From assembly GCF_022397955.1 (NCBI RefSeq), contig NZ_JAKEUQ010000021.1, positions 29,491 to 90,889 of the forward strand: a DNA stretch of 61,399 bases, read 5' to 3'. Of the stretch, positions 1 to 8,985 are shown piece after piece. This DNA is from Vibrio sp. Isolate32 (GTDB taxonomy: Bacteria; Pseudomonadota; Gammaproteobacteria; Enterobacterales; Vibrionaceae). Position 1 is the first letter of the stretch. The number at the start of each line of letters is the position of its first letter. The notes under the pieces are model-generated. The model worked only from the letters and a program-made list of their open reading frames with translations, made no database searches and was not told the DNA's origin. Made by a program: the position numbers and the translations under genes.

Positions 1-66
1 GCTACAACCCGCGATAATAAGTACGGCAGCGAGTGCTGTGATGAATTTAGTAAATGGTTTAAACAT
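1..66 (-). CDS. Lipoprotein, N-terminal fragment (runs off window)
   Basis: The reverse strand from 66 downward begins with ATG and encodes a classic lipoprotein signal peptide: MFKPFTKF, a hydrophobic core, then the lipobox IAGC followed by Ser at the window edge. The protein would be lipidated on that Cys. Only 22 residues are visible, so no function can be given. It is divergent from the OmpA-like lipoprotein gene at 307, so the two may share a control region and an envelope role (inference). Confidence 0.6.
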   Translation of the reverse strand, partial: MFKPFTKFITALAAVLIIAGCS

Positions 67-306
67 AATGTTTGCTCTAGCGTTGAGAAGTCGTGAGATT
101 CTAACTATTTAGTACGATTTGGAAAACAATTATAAGGTAAATAAATGCAAACAGTTCGAACTAGCGGTTGATGACAGGCTAGTTGACGGTTAACTGTGAT
201 CAACCGCACTTTTTTCTGATGTGCTTTCTTTTTGTCTAAAGTTTTTCTCTCGGTGCCGATATAGACATTAGTAAATGGTTTATCTGCATGAGTGGTTGGT
301 GAAGTA

Positions 307-963
307 ATGAGATATTTAGCGATAATGTTAAGCATAGCTTTGGCTGGGTGTGAAACGACGTTACCAACGGGCATGTTAGGTGACGATATGCTAGAAACTG
401 CGCCACAAACCGATTATGACTTGATGCACCCTGAGTGGGGTGTGGTTCAAACGACTCATGTAGCAAGTAATCGTGGTTACTCTATCCAGAACAGTACTAC
501 TCATTATCAAAGAACCATTACTACCAACTACGGACGTGGTGTATCGACTAACGATCCACTGGAAGTCTTTCTAAGACAAAACCGTATCGACTTTGAAGTG
601 TTGCCGGGCAATCATGTGATGGTAAAGCTTGAACAGCACGTGAGCTTTAAAACGGGTTCAGCACTCCCTGAACCAGCCTACAACCAATGGTTGGATACTT
701 TAGGCAGTTACCTTTCTCAGCGGCAAGACATCGATATCGTGATTGAAGGTCATACCGATAATACAGGTACAGATCGTATCAATGATCCTTTATCAGAGCA
801 GCGCGCAAAAGAGGTGAAAGCTCGCCTAGAGAACAATTACGTGTCGAGTCGTTCTATTTATACTCGCGGCTTTGGTGAGTATGTTCCAGCGTGTACCAAC
901 GCTTCACCGCAAGGTAAGGCGTGTAATCGCCGAGTTGAGCTGATGCTGATTGTCGCGAAATAG
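307..963 (+). CDS. OmpA-family peptidoglycan-binding lipoprotein
   Basis: The protein has 218 residues. The N-terminus MRYLAIMLSIALAGC ends in a clean lipobox (LAGC), so it should be an outer-membrane lipoprotein. The C-terminal half is an OmpA-like domain: VKLEQHVSFKTGSALPEP, then VIEGHTDNTGTDRINDPLSEQRA, and a final RGFGEYVPACTN..NRRVEL. These are the peptidoglycan (diaminopimelate) contact motifs of the OmpA/Pal family. The middle stretch (about residues 20-85) is unassigned. A GTG lies 15 bases upstream in frame, but ATG at 307 places the signal peptide correctly. The hairpin at 1011 ends the unit. Family assignment is firm; the specific role is unknown. Confidence 0.85.
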   Translation: MRYLAIMLSIALAGCETTLPTGMLGDDMLETAPQTDYDLMHPEWGVVQTTHVASNRGYSIQNSTTHYQRTITTNYGRGVSTNDPLEVFLRQNRIDFEVLPGNHVMVKLEQHVSFKTGSALPEPAYNQWLDTLGSYLSQRQDIDIVIEGHTDNTGTDRINDPLSEQRAKEVKARLENNYVSSRSIYTRGFGEYVPACTNASPQGKACNRRVELMLIVAK

Positions 964-1010
964 GTTTTAGCGTTTTGTTCTCAAATTAGAGCACGAATAG
1001 CAGACATAGA

Positions 1011-1037
1011 AAATCCCTCACGTTCGAGGGATTTTTT
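1011..1037 (+). terminator. Rho-independent terminator between convergent genes
   Basis: A 9-bp stem (AAATCCCTC / GAGGGATTT) with a 6-base loop is followed by a T run. It lies between the ends of the OmpA-like gene and the convergent glutaredoxin gene and may serve both. Confidence 0.8.
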
Positions 1038-1065
1038 GTATCTGACTTTCTCTTAGCTTGTTAGC

Positions 1066-1425
1066 TTATGCGAACTGCTTTTCTAAGTAAGCGACGATGT
1101 CTGAAGACTCGTACATCCACTCAGTTTTGCCATCTTTCTCAATACGTAGACAAGGCACTTTTACACGACCGCCGCCTGCTTCAAGCTCTGCACGGTGTTG
1201 TTCATTGTTTTTTGCATCACGAAGTTCAAATTGAACCGATTGACGTTTCATCGCGCGGCGCACTTTCACGCAAAATGGGCACGCTTCGAACTGGTATAAC
1301 GTGTGCGTTTTTGCTTGCTCATTCACTTTGTTTTGCTCTTCTTGAGAACGTTTCACACCACGCGGGCTAAAAACAAAATTCAATAACAAGATGACACGAC
1401 CTAAGAACCAACGGATAAACTTCAT
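1066..1425 (-). CDS. Membrane-anchored glutaredoxin-like protein
   Basis: A glutaredoxin/thioredoxin-fold protein of 119 residues. The N-terminus MKFIRWFLGRVILLLNFVF is a likely membrane anchor or uncleaved signal. The fold follows with the redox motif CPFC in FEACPFCVKVRRAM, the cis-Pro motif KVPCLRIE, and the C-terminal helix ESSDIVAYLEKQF, which fits glutathione binding. The start at 1425 is chosen because AGAGAGAG precedes it at good spacing; a longer frame to 1503 lacks such a site. It lies just downstream of norR on the same strand, with 89 bases between, so co-transcription is possible. The substrate is unknown. Confidence 0.85.
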   Translation of the reverse strand: MKFIRWFLGRVILLLNFVFSPRGVKRSQEEQNKVNEQAKTHTLYQFEACPFCVKVRRAMKRQSVQFELRDAKNNEQHRAELEAGGGRVKVPCLRIEKDGKTEWMYESSDIVAYLEKQFA

Positions 1426-1514
1426 AACTCTCTCTACATATTTAAAATTAGCGTTACAATTTGCAGCATTATATACACAAGTTTTGTCAGATGCTCGCAA
1501 CAAACTGCTAATAT

Positions 1515-3107
1515 CTATTTTGTCCGTTCGATCGTGTGAGACTTAGCCACATTTAACCCTAAACGCTTAGATAGTCTAGTCAGGTTCGCTCGGTCTGTTT
1601 TCAGAACTCGCCCTGCTTGTGCCCAGTTAAAGTTGGCATCTTCCAATACCTCGGTAATGATGCTGCGTTGAAAATCATCCGTTGCACCACGTAGCCCTGC
1701 AGAAAGATCGATAGTTGGCGTTGATAACGGTGTGTTCTTCGTTTGTGTAGTCGCAATAGGTTGATCTTGGTCTAGAGGACCACAATCTTCTTTGGTGATT
1801 GTCACCAAGTTTTTATTGGTACTACGTGCTAACGCTTTCAATGCTGAACGGCTGATCACGTGCTCAAGTTCACGGACGTTACCCGGCCAACCATAACGGT
1901 TTAGGAAAGAAAGAACGTCAGAGCGGAACTTAACTTGGTTGATACCAAGCTTACGACGCGCTTGTTCTAGGAAGAAACCAGCTAGTAGGCTGATGTCGTC
2001 ACCACGATCTTTCAGTGCTGGCACCGCGATAGGGTACACACTCAATCGGTGGTATAAATCGGCTCTGAATCGGCCGTCTTCAACTTCTTGCTTTAGATCT
2101 CGGTTAGTTGCTGCCAATACTCGCACATCAATGGTTTGAATGTTGTCTTGGCCAACCGGTTGGATTTCGTTGTTTTGTAGAGCACGCAGTAGTTTACTTT
2201 GTGCGGCTAAAGGCAACTCGCCAATCTCATCAAGGAACAGTGTTCCACCATCGGCTAAAGCAAATTTACCTAATCGGTTTTTGTCTGCACCCGTAAATGC
2301 ACCACGTACGTGACCAAACAATTCACTCTCAACTAAGTTTTCAGGAATAGCAGCACAGTTTACGTAGACCAGCGGGTTACGTTGACGTTTTGATTGGTGG
2401 TGCAGGGTACGAGCTACTAGCTCCTTACCAACCCCCGTGTCACCGTGAATCAAGATATTAAACTCAGACGGTGCAACAACTGCGATGTCGTTCTTAAGCG
2501 CGACCATGGTGTCACTGTTACCAATCAACTCGCCGCCGTCACGCTCCCATGACTCTACATTCAACTCTTCCAGTAATTGTTTTGACTGTTTTGCTTGATG
2601 TTCAAGTTGCGAGAAGGTCAGTGCCATTTGCATGGATGACGCCGCAATAGCAGCCAGTACTTCAAGGTTGCGAGCCGGGATATTAGCGAAGACATCAGGT
2701 TTTAGGCTATCTAGAGTTAGAACCCCTAATAACTTGTCGCCAAAGAGCAAAGGTAGGCCCATGCAAGCGTGCATTGGCAGATCGCCATCATGGTCAATAA
2801 GCAAACCATCGAAAGGATCGGGTAGGGAGCTGTCGGCATCGAAACGAACAGGAGAGCGAGACGCGCAGATTTCTTCAAAACGAGGGTGTTCTGAAATAAT
2901 AAAGCGACGACCGAATGTATCTCGGCTAAGCCCTTGCATTGCAATAGGGACTAAAGTGTCACCTTGAAGGCTTAAAAGCGCGACACAATCACAGGTTATG
3001 GTTTTACGAATGGCATCGATAAGGCGATTAAAACGATCTTGATCGTTCACACCACTCGCGAGGCCAATGGTCATTTCCATGAGGGTAGATGCGGAGATAT
3101 CTTGCAT
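1515..3107 (-). CDS. norR: NO-sensing sigma-54 activator NorR
   Basis: 530 residues with the NorR layout. An N-terminal GAF domain (about 1-170) contains RDTFGRRF, MHACMGLPL and LTLDSL, positions that in E. coli NorR bind the NO-sensing iron. The central AAA+ domain (about 190-430) has Walker A HGDTGVGKE, the sigma-54 contact motif GAFTGA and Walker B GGTLFLDEIGELP. The C-terminal Fis-type helix-turn-helix (about 480-525) includes NWAQAGRVLKTDRANLTRLSKR. It is divergent from hmp, and two NorR-type operators plus a sigma-54 promoter lie in the shared intergenic region, so hmp is the expected target. The nearest operators are 37-69 bases from its own start, which allows autoregulation. Confidence 0.95.
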   Translation of the reverse strand: MQDISASTLMEMTIGLASGVNDQDRFNRLIDAIRKTITCDCVALLSLQGDTLVPIAMQGLSRDTFGRRFIISEHPRFEEICASRSPVRFDADSSLPDPFDGLLIDHDGDLPMHACMGLPLLFGDKLLGVLTLDSLKPDVFANIPARNLEVLAAIAASSMQMALTFSQLEHQAKQSKQLLEELNVESWERDGGELIGNSDTMVALKNDIAVVAPSEFNILIHGDTGVGKELVARTLHHQSKRQRNPLVYVNCAAIPENLVESELFGHVRGAFTGADKNRLGKFALADGGTLFLDEIGELPLAAQSKLLRALQNNEIQPVGQDNIQTIDVRVLAATNRDLKQEVEDGRFRADLYHRLSVYPIAVPALKDRGDDISLLAGFFLEQARRKLGINQVKFRSDVLSFLNRYGWPGNVRELEHVISRSALKALARSTNKNLVTITKEDCGPLDQDQPIATTQTKNTPLSTPTIDLSAGLRGATDDFQRSIITEVLEDANFNWAQAGRVLKTDRANLTRLSKRLGLNVAKSHTIERTK

Positions 3108-3143
3108 AAAAAAGTCTAACGGTGTGTTTATCTACATCATAGA

Positions 3144-3176
3144 GTCTTTTAGACTTAAAAAAAAGGTCTTTTTGAC
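3144..3176. promoter_or_regulatory. Two NorR-type operators (enhancer sites)
   Basis: GTCTTTTAGAC (3144-3154) and GTCTTTTTGAC (3166-3176) both fit the NorR pattern GT-N7-AC, with GTC/GAC arms. Their starts are 22 bp apart, about two helical turns. They lie 57-90 bp upstream of the -24 element at 3234, a usual enhancer distance for a sigma-54 activator. Confidence 0.7.
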
Positions 3177-3232
3177 ATTTTTATAAGATGGGTCTTGAGA
3201 ATAAAACCAGTAATGACGGGGATTGATAAACT

Positions 3233-3249
3233 TGGCACTGAATGTGCAA
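3233..3249 (+). promoter_or_regulatory. Sigma-54 promoter for hmp
   Basis: TTGGCACTGAATGTGCAA at 3232-3249 matches the -24/-12 consensus TGGCAC-N5-TTGC with one mismatch, and the GG and GC pairs have the required spacing. Predicted transcription start is near 3259, giving a leader of about 215 bases before hmp. Confidence 0.7.
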
Positions 3250-3296
3250 TGAGAGTCGTGGAATACGTATTATAACGCTGATTGGAAAGGTTATTC

Positions 3297-3310
3297 TTGA
3301 TCTCAATCAA
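3297..3310. promoter_or_regulatory. FNR box upstream of hmp
   Basis: TTGATCTCAATCAA is a perfect match to the FNR consensus TTGAT-N4-ATCAA. It lies downstream of the predicted sigma-54 start and 166 bp before the hmp ATG, a position fitting repression or a roadblock. FNR is known to repress hmp in E. coli; action here is inferred. Confidence 0.65.
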
Positions 3311-3428
3311 TCGAGCTGCATTAATTAGGTTCCACGATTTTTTGAAACAAAAGTGAGTCAAAATAACTCGGCTTCTAAAAATAACTAACGTTTCAGAAAA
3401 TCGATAAGTCATTCTTAAATTTTCAGTA

Positions 3429-3439
3429 GTCAAAATGAC
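3429..3439. promoter_or_regulatory. Perfect GTCA-N3-TGAC site close to the hmp start
   Basis: GTCAAAATGAC exactly matches the NorR core GTCA-N3-TGAC and lies 36 bp before the hmp ATG, far downstream of the predicted promoter. A related GTCAAAATAAC is at 3357-3367. Its role is unclear; another regulator could also read it. Confidence 0.45.
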
Positions 3440-3475
3440 ATATAGGTCATAAGGCTCAGTGTTCGGAGTAAATTC

Positions 3476-4672
3476 ATGCTTAACAATGCACATATCGAAA
3501 TCATCAAATCTACTATTCCTCTACTTGAGATCGCAGGCCCAGCTTTAACTCAGCATTTTTATCAACGTATGTTCACGCATAACCCTGAGTTAAAAGATAT
3601 CTTCAATATGACTCACCAAAGAACAGGTCGCCAAGGCGTAGCGCTGTTTGAAGCTATCGCGGCATATGCAAAGAACATTGAAAACCTAGCAGCGTTAACA
3701 ACAGCGGTTGAACGCATTGCTCACAAACATACAAGTTTTAACATTCAACCAGAACACTACCAAATTGTTGGTTTACACTTGATTGAAACACTACGCGAAT
3801 TGGCAACGGACGCGTTTACACCTGAAGTCGAAGAGGCATGGACAGCGGCTTACCTTTTCTTGGCTCAAGTATTCATCGATCGTGAAGCTGAACTTTACCT
3901 ACAACGTAAACAGGCTGTTGGCGGTTGGGAAGCGGCACGTACATTCGTGATTGCAGACAAGATTGAAGAATCAGCACTAGTAACAAGCTTTATTCTACAA
4001 CCAAAAGATGGTGGTGACGTTCTAGATTACACGCCTGGTCAATACATCGGTATCGAAGTTAAGCCAGAAGGCTCGCAATACAGTGAAATTCGTCAATACT
4101 CACTATCAGACAAGCCGAACGGTAAGCAATATCGCATCTCTGTGAAGCGTGAAGGCCATGGCCAAGAAACACAGGGCGTGGTTTCTAACCACCTACACGA
4201 CATGGTTGCTATCGGTGATGAAGTGAGCCTTTACGCTCCGGCGGGTGACTTTATGTATCAAGAGCGCAGTAAGTCAGTAACGCTTATCTCTGCAGGTGTT
4301 GGTGTAACGCCAATGCAGTCAATGCTTGAGTTCCTGAATACTGAAGAGAAAAACGAGCCAGTGCTTTACCTGCATGCTTGTGAAAATGAAGGCCAACACT
4401 CATTCACTAAACGTGTGAAAGACATCGTTGCCGATAAAGGCTGGTCTGCGAAGACATGGTACATGAACAAAGAAGCATCTGCGTGTGAGAATACGCACGA
4501 AGGTCAAATGGATCTTGCTTCGATCTCTGATACTGAAGGATTCAAAGACAGCGATTTTTACATCTGTGGCCCTGTAGGCTTCATGAAGAATATTGTTGAG
4601 CAGCTAGACGCACTTAAAGTTGACCGCTCTCGTGTTCACTACGAAGTATTTGGCCCTCACGCTAACTTCTAA
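3476..4672 (+). CDS. hmp: Flavohemoglobin (nitric oxide dioxygenase)
   Basis: 398 residues, the usual length. The enzyme oxidises NO to nitrate with O2 and NAD(P)H in the cytoplasm. The globin domain (1-140) has Tyr29, Phe43, Gln53 and the haem-ligand His85 at canonical positions. The FAD-binding domain follows with RQYSLSD and the motif GQYIGIE. The NAD domain has SAGVGVTPMQSML and ICGPVGFM, ending EVFGPHANF. The start is preceded by GGAG. The gene is divergent from norR and controlled from the intergenic sites described, so it should be induced by NO. A terminator follows at 4731. Confidence 0.97.
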   Translation: MLNNAHIEIIKSTIPLLEIAGPALTQHFYQRMFTHNPELKDIFNMTHQRTGRQGVALFEAIAAYAKNIENLAALTTAVERIAHKHTSFNIQPEHYQIVGLHLIETLRELATDAFTPEVEEAWTAAYLFLAQVFIDREAELYLQRKQAVGGWEAARTFVIADKIEESALVTSFILQPKDGGDVLDYTPGQYIGIEVKPEGSQYSEIRQYSLSDKPNGKQYRISVKREGHGQETQGVVSNHLHDMVAIGDEVSLYAPAGDFMYQERSKSVTLISAGVGVTPMQSMLEFLNTEEKNEPVLYLHACENEGQHSFTKRVKDIVADKGWSAKTWYMNKEASACENTHEGQMDLASISDTEGFKDSDFYICGPVGFMKNIVEQLDALKVDRSRVHYEVFGPHANF

Positions 4673-4730
4673 GAGCTCAAGGTAGTTGTGTTAACACTCG
4701 CCTGATCTATTAAAAACCTTGCCCAATCAA

Positions 4731-4759
4731 AAGGCCTTACAGTGTGAGGCCTTTTTTTT
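4731..4759 (+). terminator. Rho-independent terminator of hmp
   Basis: AAGGCCT ... AGGCCTT stem followed by eight T residues, 58 bases after the hmp stop. Confidence 0.8.
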
Positions 4760-4811
4760 GTTTTGTGCAGAACCGCAGATTCAGCGAGCTAGAAAGTGTT
4801 ATTTGAATTGG

Positions 4812-5825
4812 TTAAGAACGCTTAATTTTCTTTGACATGTAGTTGGTATCAAAAAGCTCCGGCCAATACATTTTCACGTAACCGCCTGCAACCCAAATCA
4901 CTAGGATGGTTGCGATGGTAAGTTCGAAGAAACCAAATTTATGTAACCAGTACCACTGTGGATATTCGGCCCCGAAAAAGGTGGTTAACCGATGCATAGC
5001 GATAGCACTGATCACTGATGGAAAGGTTACCGCTGCGATGGAAGGTTGGAACTTCAGTCGCATGAGCCTTACGTAGCACAAGTAGATCAGCAACGTCATG
5101 GTAATCGCGATACCCGCTAAAGCGCCTGTTAGAATTGGGTCGGGGTGGTCGAAATTAACCAAGTAAGCGGCAAGCGACAAGTTCACCGGAGCCGCCATGA
5201 TTGCTAGTGTAGGTCTTGCTCTACGAGTTAGGTTCCCTTCAAACACCAAGCGGTAAAGCACTACAGGCAGTAAGAAGAAGTAGATACCGATACAGCTTGC
5301 TGCAAGTGTTTCTGAAAACACTGTGTGTCCAAATTGGGTGCCCGCCAGCGAACTACTAATCAACCCCACAGGGTATAGGAACCAGCTTGGAACGATATTA
5401 GACATCTTGAAATTGATGATCTGGAAACCGAAGAACAACACCATCATCGAAAAATGAAGTAACAGCGCGCAGAACCAGATCGGATAGGCGATTATCGGTG
5501 ATATTTCGGCCAAATAGTCACATAGGATCAATAGTGCCATGCTCATTGGTGCCATCAAGCTTCCACTAAGCGGGTGACGAATATCATTGATGAAGGTATT
5601 AAAACTTGTGAGATAACGAAGTAAAACAGGTAACAGAAGCAGCGCACCAAGTGAAGCGAGGTAGGGGCGAATAATCTCACCTATGCCTGGGATATATAAA
5701 GCCCAAGCTTGTCCTAGACCTATAACACCAAGTGCTAAAGATGCCTGAGATGGCGGCACGTTTTTTACTTGGGTCAACCTTCTCCAGTTCAACGACTTGC
5801 TCCAAATTAGTGACTTATAAAACAA
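4812..5825 (-). CDS. TDT/SLAC1-family membrane transporter
   Basis: 337 residues, almost entirely hydrophobic with about ten membrane segments. The N-terminal motif PPSQASLALGVIGLGQAW, the internal MSMALL and the charge pattern resemble the tellurite-resistance/dicarboxylate transporter (TDT, TehA, SLAC1) family, which moves anions such as dicarboxylates or nitrate/chloride. The 20 residues before that motif are basic and could be trimmed if a later start is used. It stands alone, convergent with hmp and ahead of clcA on the same strand. The substrate cannot be read from the sequence. Confidence 0.75.
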   Translation of the reverse strand: MFYKSLIWSKSLNWRRLTQVKNVPPSQASLALGVIGLGQAWALYIPGIGEIIRPYLASLGALLLLPVLLRYLTSFNTFINDIRHPLSGSLMAPMSMALLILCDYLAEISPIIAYPIWFCALLLHFSMMVLFFGFQIINFKMSNIVPSWFLYPVGLISSSLAGTQFGHTVFSETLAASCIGIYFFLLPVVLYRLVFEGNLTRRARPTLAIMAAPVNLSLAAYLVNFDHPDPILTGALAGIAITMTLLIYLCYVRLMRLKFQPSIAAVTFPSVISAIAMHRLTTFFGAEYPQWYWLHKFGFFELTIATILVIWVAGGYVKMYWPELFDTNYMSKKIKRS

Positions 5826-6007
5826 TGGTTAGCAATAGAACTTTTGCTCTATTTGATACGTGTAGTTGTGCATCAATAGCTGTTGAGGGCGCTCAACTAA
5901 TTTTGAGTGGATGATAGCAACTTTAACGTTTGCTTTTTTGACTTTGATGCGGAATCGGGACATTAAGCACGTTGAATGTGTGCTTTTGTTCTATGAGTCA
6001 TTTGTCA

Positions 6008-7414
6008 TTAGCGAACTTCCTCTTGTTGAGGGAGGTCTTGTTGTCTTAACTTCTCGTTCTTAAGCGTGCGGTTCAGTAGTTGGCTGTAGATTGGTTGGCC
6101 ACCAAGCATTTGCGCAAAGATAACGGCACCAAGGCAGGTAATGATCAAAGGTAAGATCAGGTAATAGTTATGGGTCATTTCGATAACCAGTAGTATACCT
6201 GTAATCGGTGCGCGTACAGTTGCTGCGAACAGTGCCCCCATACCTGCAATAGCAAACATACCTGGTTCTATATTTAGTTCAGGGAAGAATGCAGCCGCGA
6301 TAAGCCCAAATGCATAACCGAAGAGTGTACCCAGTGCTAGCATAGGAGCGAAAATACCACCCGGCGCACCAGAGCCGAAACAGAGCAGAGTGGTAAGTAC
6401 ACGTCCTAGGAAAATAAGCAGCAATATGTTGGTGCTGTAATTACCGTTGGTGACATTTGGGATAATACCGATACCACCGCCAGTCAATTCTGGGATGTAG
6501 AGAAGCAATAAGCCAAAGCAACCACCGAGTAATGTACCTGTCATCAAGTAACGTTTGCGGTCGTTCTTATGTATTGCGACAAACATGTCTTGTGAAAGGG
6601 TGATCAGTTTATTGAAGATTACACCAAACATTCCGAACAGTACGCCCAATAACAAGAATAACCAAAGGGCGCTCAGCTCTGGTTGTTGATATTGAGGCAT
6701 AGTAATGACAGCTGACTGCCCATTGATAGAGCGAAATACAATGTTGGCTGAAACGGCAGAAATGATAACGGCTTTGATAGAAATGAGAGAGTAGCGGAAC
6801 TGGGGGCGCATCTCTTCAACAACGAACATGATTCCAGCCAATGGTGCATTGAATGCGGCTGCCAATCCGCCTGCGGCACCAGAGGCAAGCAGTGAGTGTC
6901 GACTGTCATCGTCTTTAACACGGAAGATGTCAGTGACCATACGACCAATGCTGCCACCCATTTGCACGGTTGGCCCTTCACGACCTAAAACCATGCCTGA
7001 ACCTAATGCGCCCATACCGCCAAAGAACTTCACAGGTAGAACTCGCCACCAACGAACCGGACGCATCCCATCCATCGCGCCTTCAATCTCAGGGATACCG
7101 GATCCTGCGGCTTCCGGGGCAAAGCGGTGCACGAGAAAATAGCCGATGAAAGCAAAGGCTGCACTGATAAGAAACGCAGATAACCAAAGTGGTAGATGGT
7201 TGCCCAGCTCATCTTTCAGCCAGTCGGTACGTGTTTCTGTTATGAAATGTACCGCGACTTCGAAGTAGGTACCAACAACACCCGCAAGGATACCAACAAG
7301 GCAAGAAAGGATGAGAACTGAAACGGGAGCTTTGTCTCTAGAAAGAAATTGGTTGATAGCACCCTTTGGCATTTTTGTTAAAAGGGACTGCTTAAATTTC
7401 TCTCTATTGGTCAT
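6008..7414 (-). CDS. clcA: H+/Cl- exchange transporter ClcA
   Basis: 468 residues, the length of bacterial ClcA. It carries the three chloride-selectivity motifs: GSGIPEIE, GREGPTVQMGG (with the gating Glu) and GAPGGIFAPMLALG. An internal Glu in MFVVEEMRP fits the proton-path glutamate of exchangers rather than channels. The protein would swap chloride for protons across the inner membrane, which in enteric bacteria helps during extreme acid stress. There are no regulatory CBS domains. It is a single-gene unit, with a gene-free stretch upstream. Confidence 0.93.
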   Translation of the reverse strand: MTNREKFKQSLLTKMPKGAINQFLSRDKAPVSVLILSCLVGILAGVVGTYFEVAVHFITETRTDWLKDELGNHLPLWLSAFLISAAFAFIGYFLVHRFAPEAAGSGIPEIEGAMDGMRPVRWWRVLPVKFFGGMGALGSGMVLGREGPTVQMGGSIGRMVTDIFRVKDDDSRHSLLASGAAGGLAAAFNAPLAGIMFVVEEMRPQFRYSLISIKAVIISAVSANIVFRSINGQSAVITMPQYQQPELSALWLFLLLGVLFGMFGVIFNKLITLSQDMFVAIHKNDRKRYLMTGTLLGGCFGLLLLYIPELTGGGIGIIPNVTNGNYSTNILLLIFLGRVLTTLLCFGSGAPGGIFAPMLALGTLFGYAFGLIAAAFFPELNIEPGMFAIAGMGALFAATVRAPITGILLVIEMTHNYYLILPLIITCLGAVIFAQMLGGQPIYSQLLNRTLKNEKLRQQDLPQQEEVR

Positions 7415-8001
7415 TGAAGTTTGGTTCCTGAGTTGATGTGGCGGGGCTTAAGTAAATTATACGCCTACTCTGCTTATCCCTTAGCAACAAAGATGCAAAG
7501 TTTAATTCCATTTATGAAAGGAGTGTATTACACAAATAGATTGTATAAAGAATGAATATAGTGGAATTGCCGTCACAATTTTGATCGAATCTACAGCGGT
7601 AACTTGAATTAACATCAAAATGAACCATAGTTAAACCGTAAAGCAACATAACGAGCCGCAAGGAGACATGAGGTTTTACACACAATTTGGATGGATTCAA
7701 AAATACAAAGTTTTAGTTCCTCGTTAAATGTTCAGGTAGATATTTAAGACTTCCTGATTCGCGAACTCACGATTGAGTAACGAGGGTGAGGCGTACTCTT
7801 GAAGTACGCCTTTAGTTTGTTTGGAGCATCCAAAAGCACTTCCTTTCCCTGGCGCCAAACCTTCGAATACGTACACCAGCTTCTTGTCTCACTTTCCTTG
7901 GTCTAGAGCTTACTTTCAATTTATCAATCTAAGTATAAACAAGCGATCGGGGTCAACTTTTCGGTGATTGAGTATATACTCCCTTGAAAAGGAGAACTGA
8001 T
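7415..8001. other. Gene-free stretch between clcA and the YeiR-like gene
   Basis: About 590 bases without a convincing gene. It holds the orphan hairpin at 7789-7820 and a 12-bp palindrome GAGTATATACTC at 7970-7981 just before the ribosome site of the next gene, which may belong to its promoter or operator. I see nothing else. Confidence 0.6.
7789..7820 (+). terminator. Orphan terminator-like hairpin
   Basis: AGGCGTACT / AGTACGCCT stem with a CTTGA loop, followed by TTTAGTTTGTTT. No gene on the plus strand ends upstream within 3 kb, so it may end a small RNA starting somewhere after 7415 (inference). Confidence 0.45.
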
Positions 8002-8985
8002 ATGACCAAAAAAGTTCCTACGAACATAATTACGGGTTTCTTAGGTGTTGGTAAGACGACTGCTATCTTGAACCTATTGAAAAATAAACCTGAGAATGAA
8101 AACTGGGCTGTTCTGGTTAATGAGTTCGGTGAGATTGGTATTGATGGTGCATTGATGACAGATCAAGGCGCTTTGATTAAAGAAGTACCGGGCGGCTGCA
8201 TGTGTTGTACTGCTGGCGTGCCGATGTCGGTGGGTATTAATGCGTTGCTTCGTCAAAAGCCAGACCGTTTACTGATTGAGCCAACAGGCCTAGGACATCC
8301 AAAGCAGGTTATTGCGACCCTGACTTCAGAACAATACACGCCATACGTGGATCTTAAAGCGACGCTAGGTCTAGTAGATCCGCGTAACTTATCCAATGAA
8401 AAATACACATCTAACCAGAACTTTAATGATCAGTTAGACAGTGCCGATGTGATTCTTGGTACTAAAGTTGACCTTGTTCACTCTGAAGACATCGATGTAT
8501 TTAACGATTGGGTAACGGATCAAACGCCAGCGAAAGTATTCCATAAGTTGATTCATGATGGTGAAGTGCCTCTAGAAGTGTTGGACATCGAACGTGTGCA
8601 CGGCACTGCTTCAACTCGTATTGAATCGCATCATCATGATCACGCTGAACAAGAACCTCAATTCGAGCTTCCTCCGGGCGAAGCATTCATCCGTAAGGAA
8701 AACAAAGGACAGGGTTACTTTAGCTGTGGTTGGTTGTTTGGTGCAGAGTATAAATTCGACTTCGATGCGCTATTCTCAATGCTGTCTGATTTAACGGCTG
8801 AGCGCGTTAAAGCGGTGGTTAACACCGATCAAGGTTGCTTTGCTTTCAACGTCGCAAACCAAGTAGTGTCAGTCAATGAAATCACACTCGATGGCTTTGA
8901 ATCACGATTAGAAGTTATCGACTCACAGCTTATGCCTTGGGGCGATCTAGAGCAGATCTTGCTCAAGTTGTGTGGCATCAAATAG
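8002..8985 (+). CDS. COG0523 GTPase of the YeiR/CobW type
   Basis: A 327-residue P-loop metal-chaperone GTPase. Walker A is GFLGVGKTTAIL near the N-terminus. The family Cys motif GGCMCC (CxCC), which binds zinc or a related metal, lies near residue 70. A guanine-specificity region follows at LGTKVDL, and a His-rich stretch ESHHHDHAEQE in the linker suits metal binding. The CobW C-terminal domain has the QGYFSCGWLF motif. The protein closely resembles E. coli YeiR in order and length. ATG at 8002 is preceded by AAGGAGA, while a TTG at 7984 in the same frame has no site. The client protein is unknown, and a Zur link cannot be shown here. Confidence 0.88.
   Translation: MTKKVPTNIITGFLGVGKTTAILNLLKNKPENENWAVLVNEFGEIGIDGALMTDQGALIKEVPGGCMCCTAGVPMSVGINALLRQKPDRLLIEPTGLGHPKQVIATLTSEQYTPYVDLKATLGLVDPRNLSNEKYTSNQNFNDQLDSADVILGTKVDLVHSEDIDVFNDWVTDQTPAKVFHKLIHDGEVPLEVLDIERVHGTASTRIESHHHDHAEQEPQFELPPGEAFIRKENKGQGYFSCGWLFGAEYKFDFDALFSMLSDLTAERVKAVVNTDQGCFAFNVANQVVSVNEITLDGFESRLEVIDSQLMPWGDLEQILLKLCGIK

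Noticed and set aside
7512..7700. 62-codon minus-strand frame in the gap after clcA
   Set aside because: No ribosome site, no conserved motif, and unlike its neighbours in composition.
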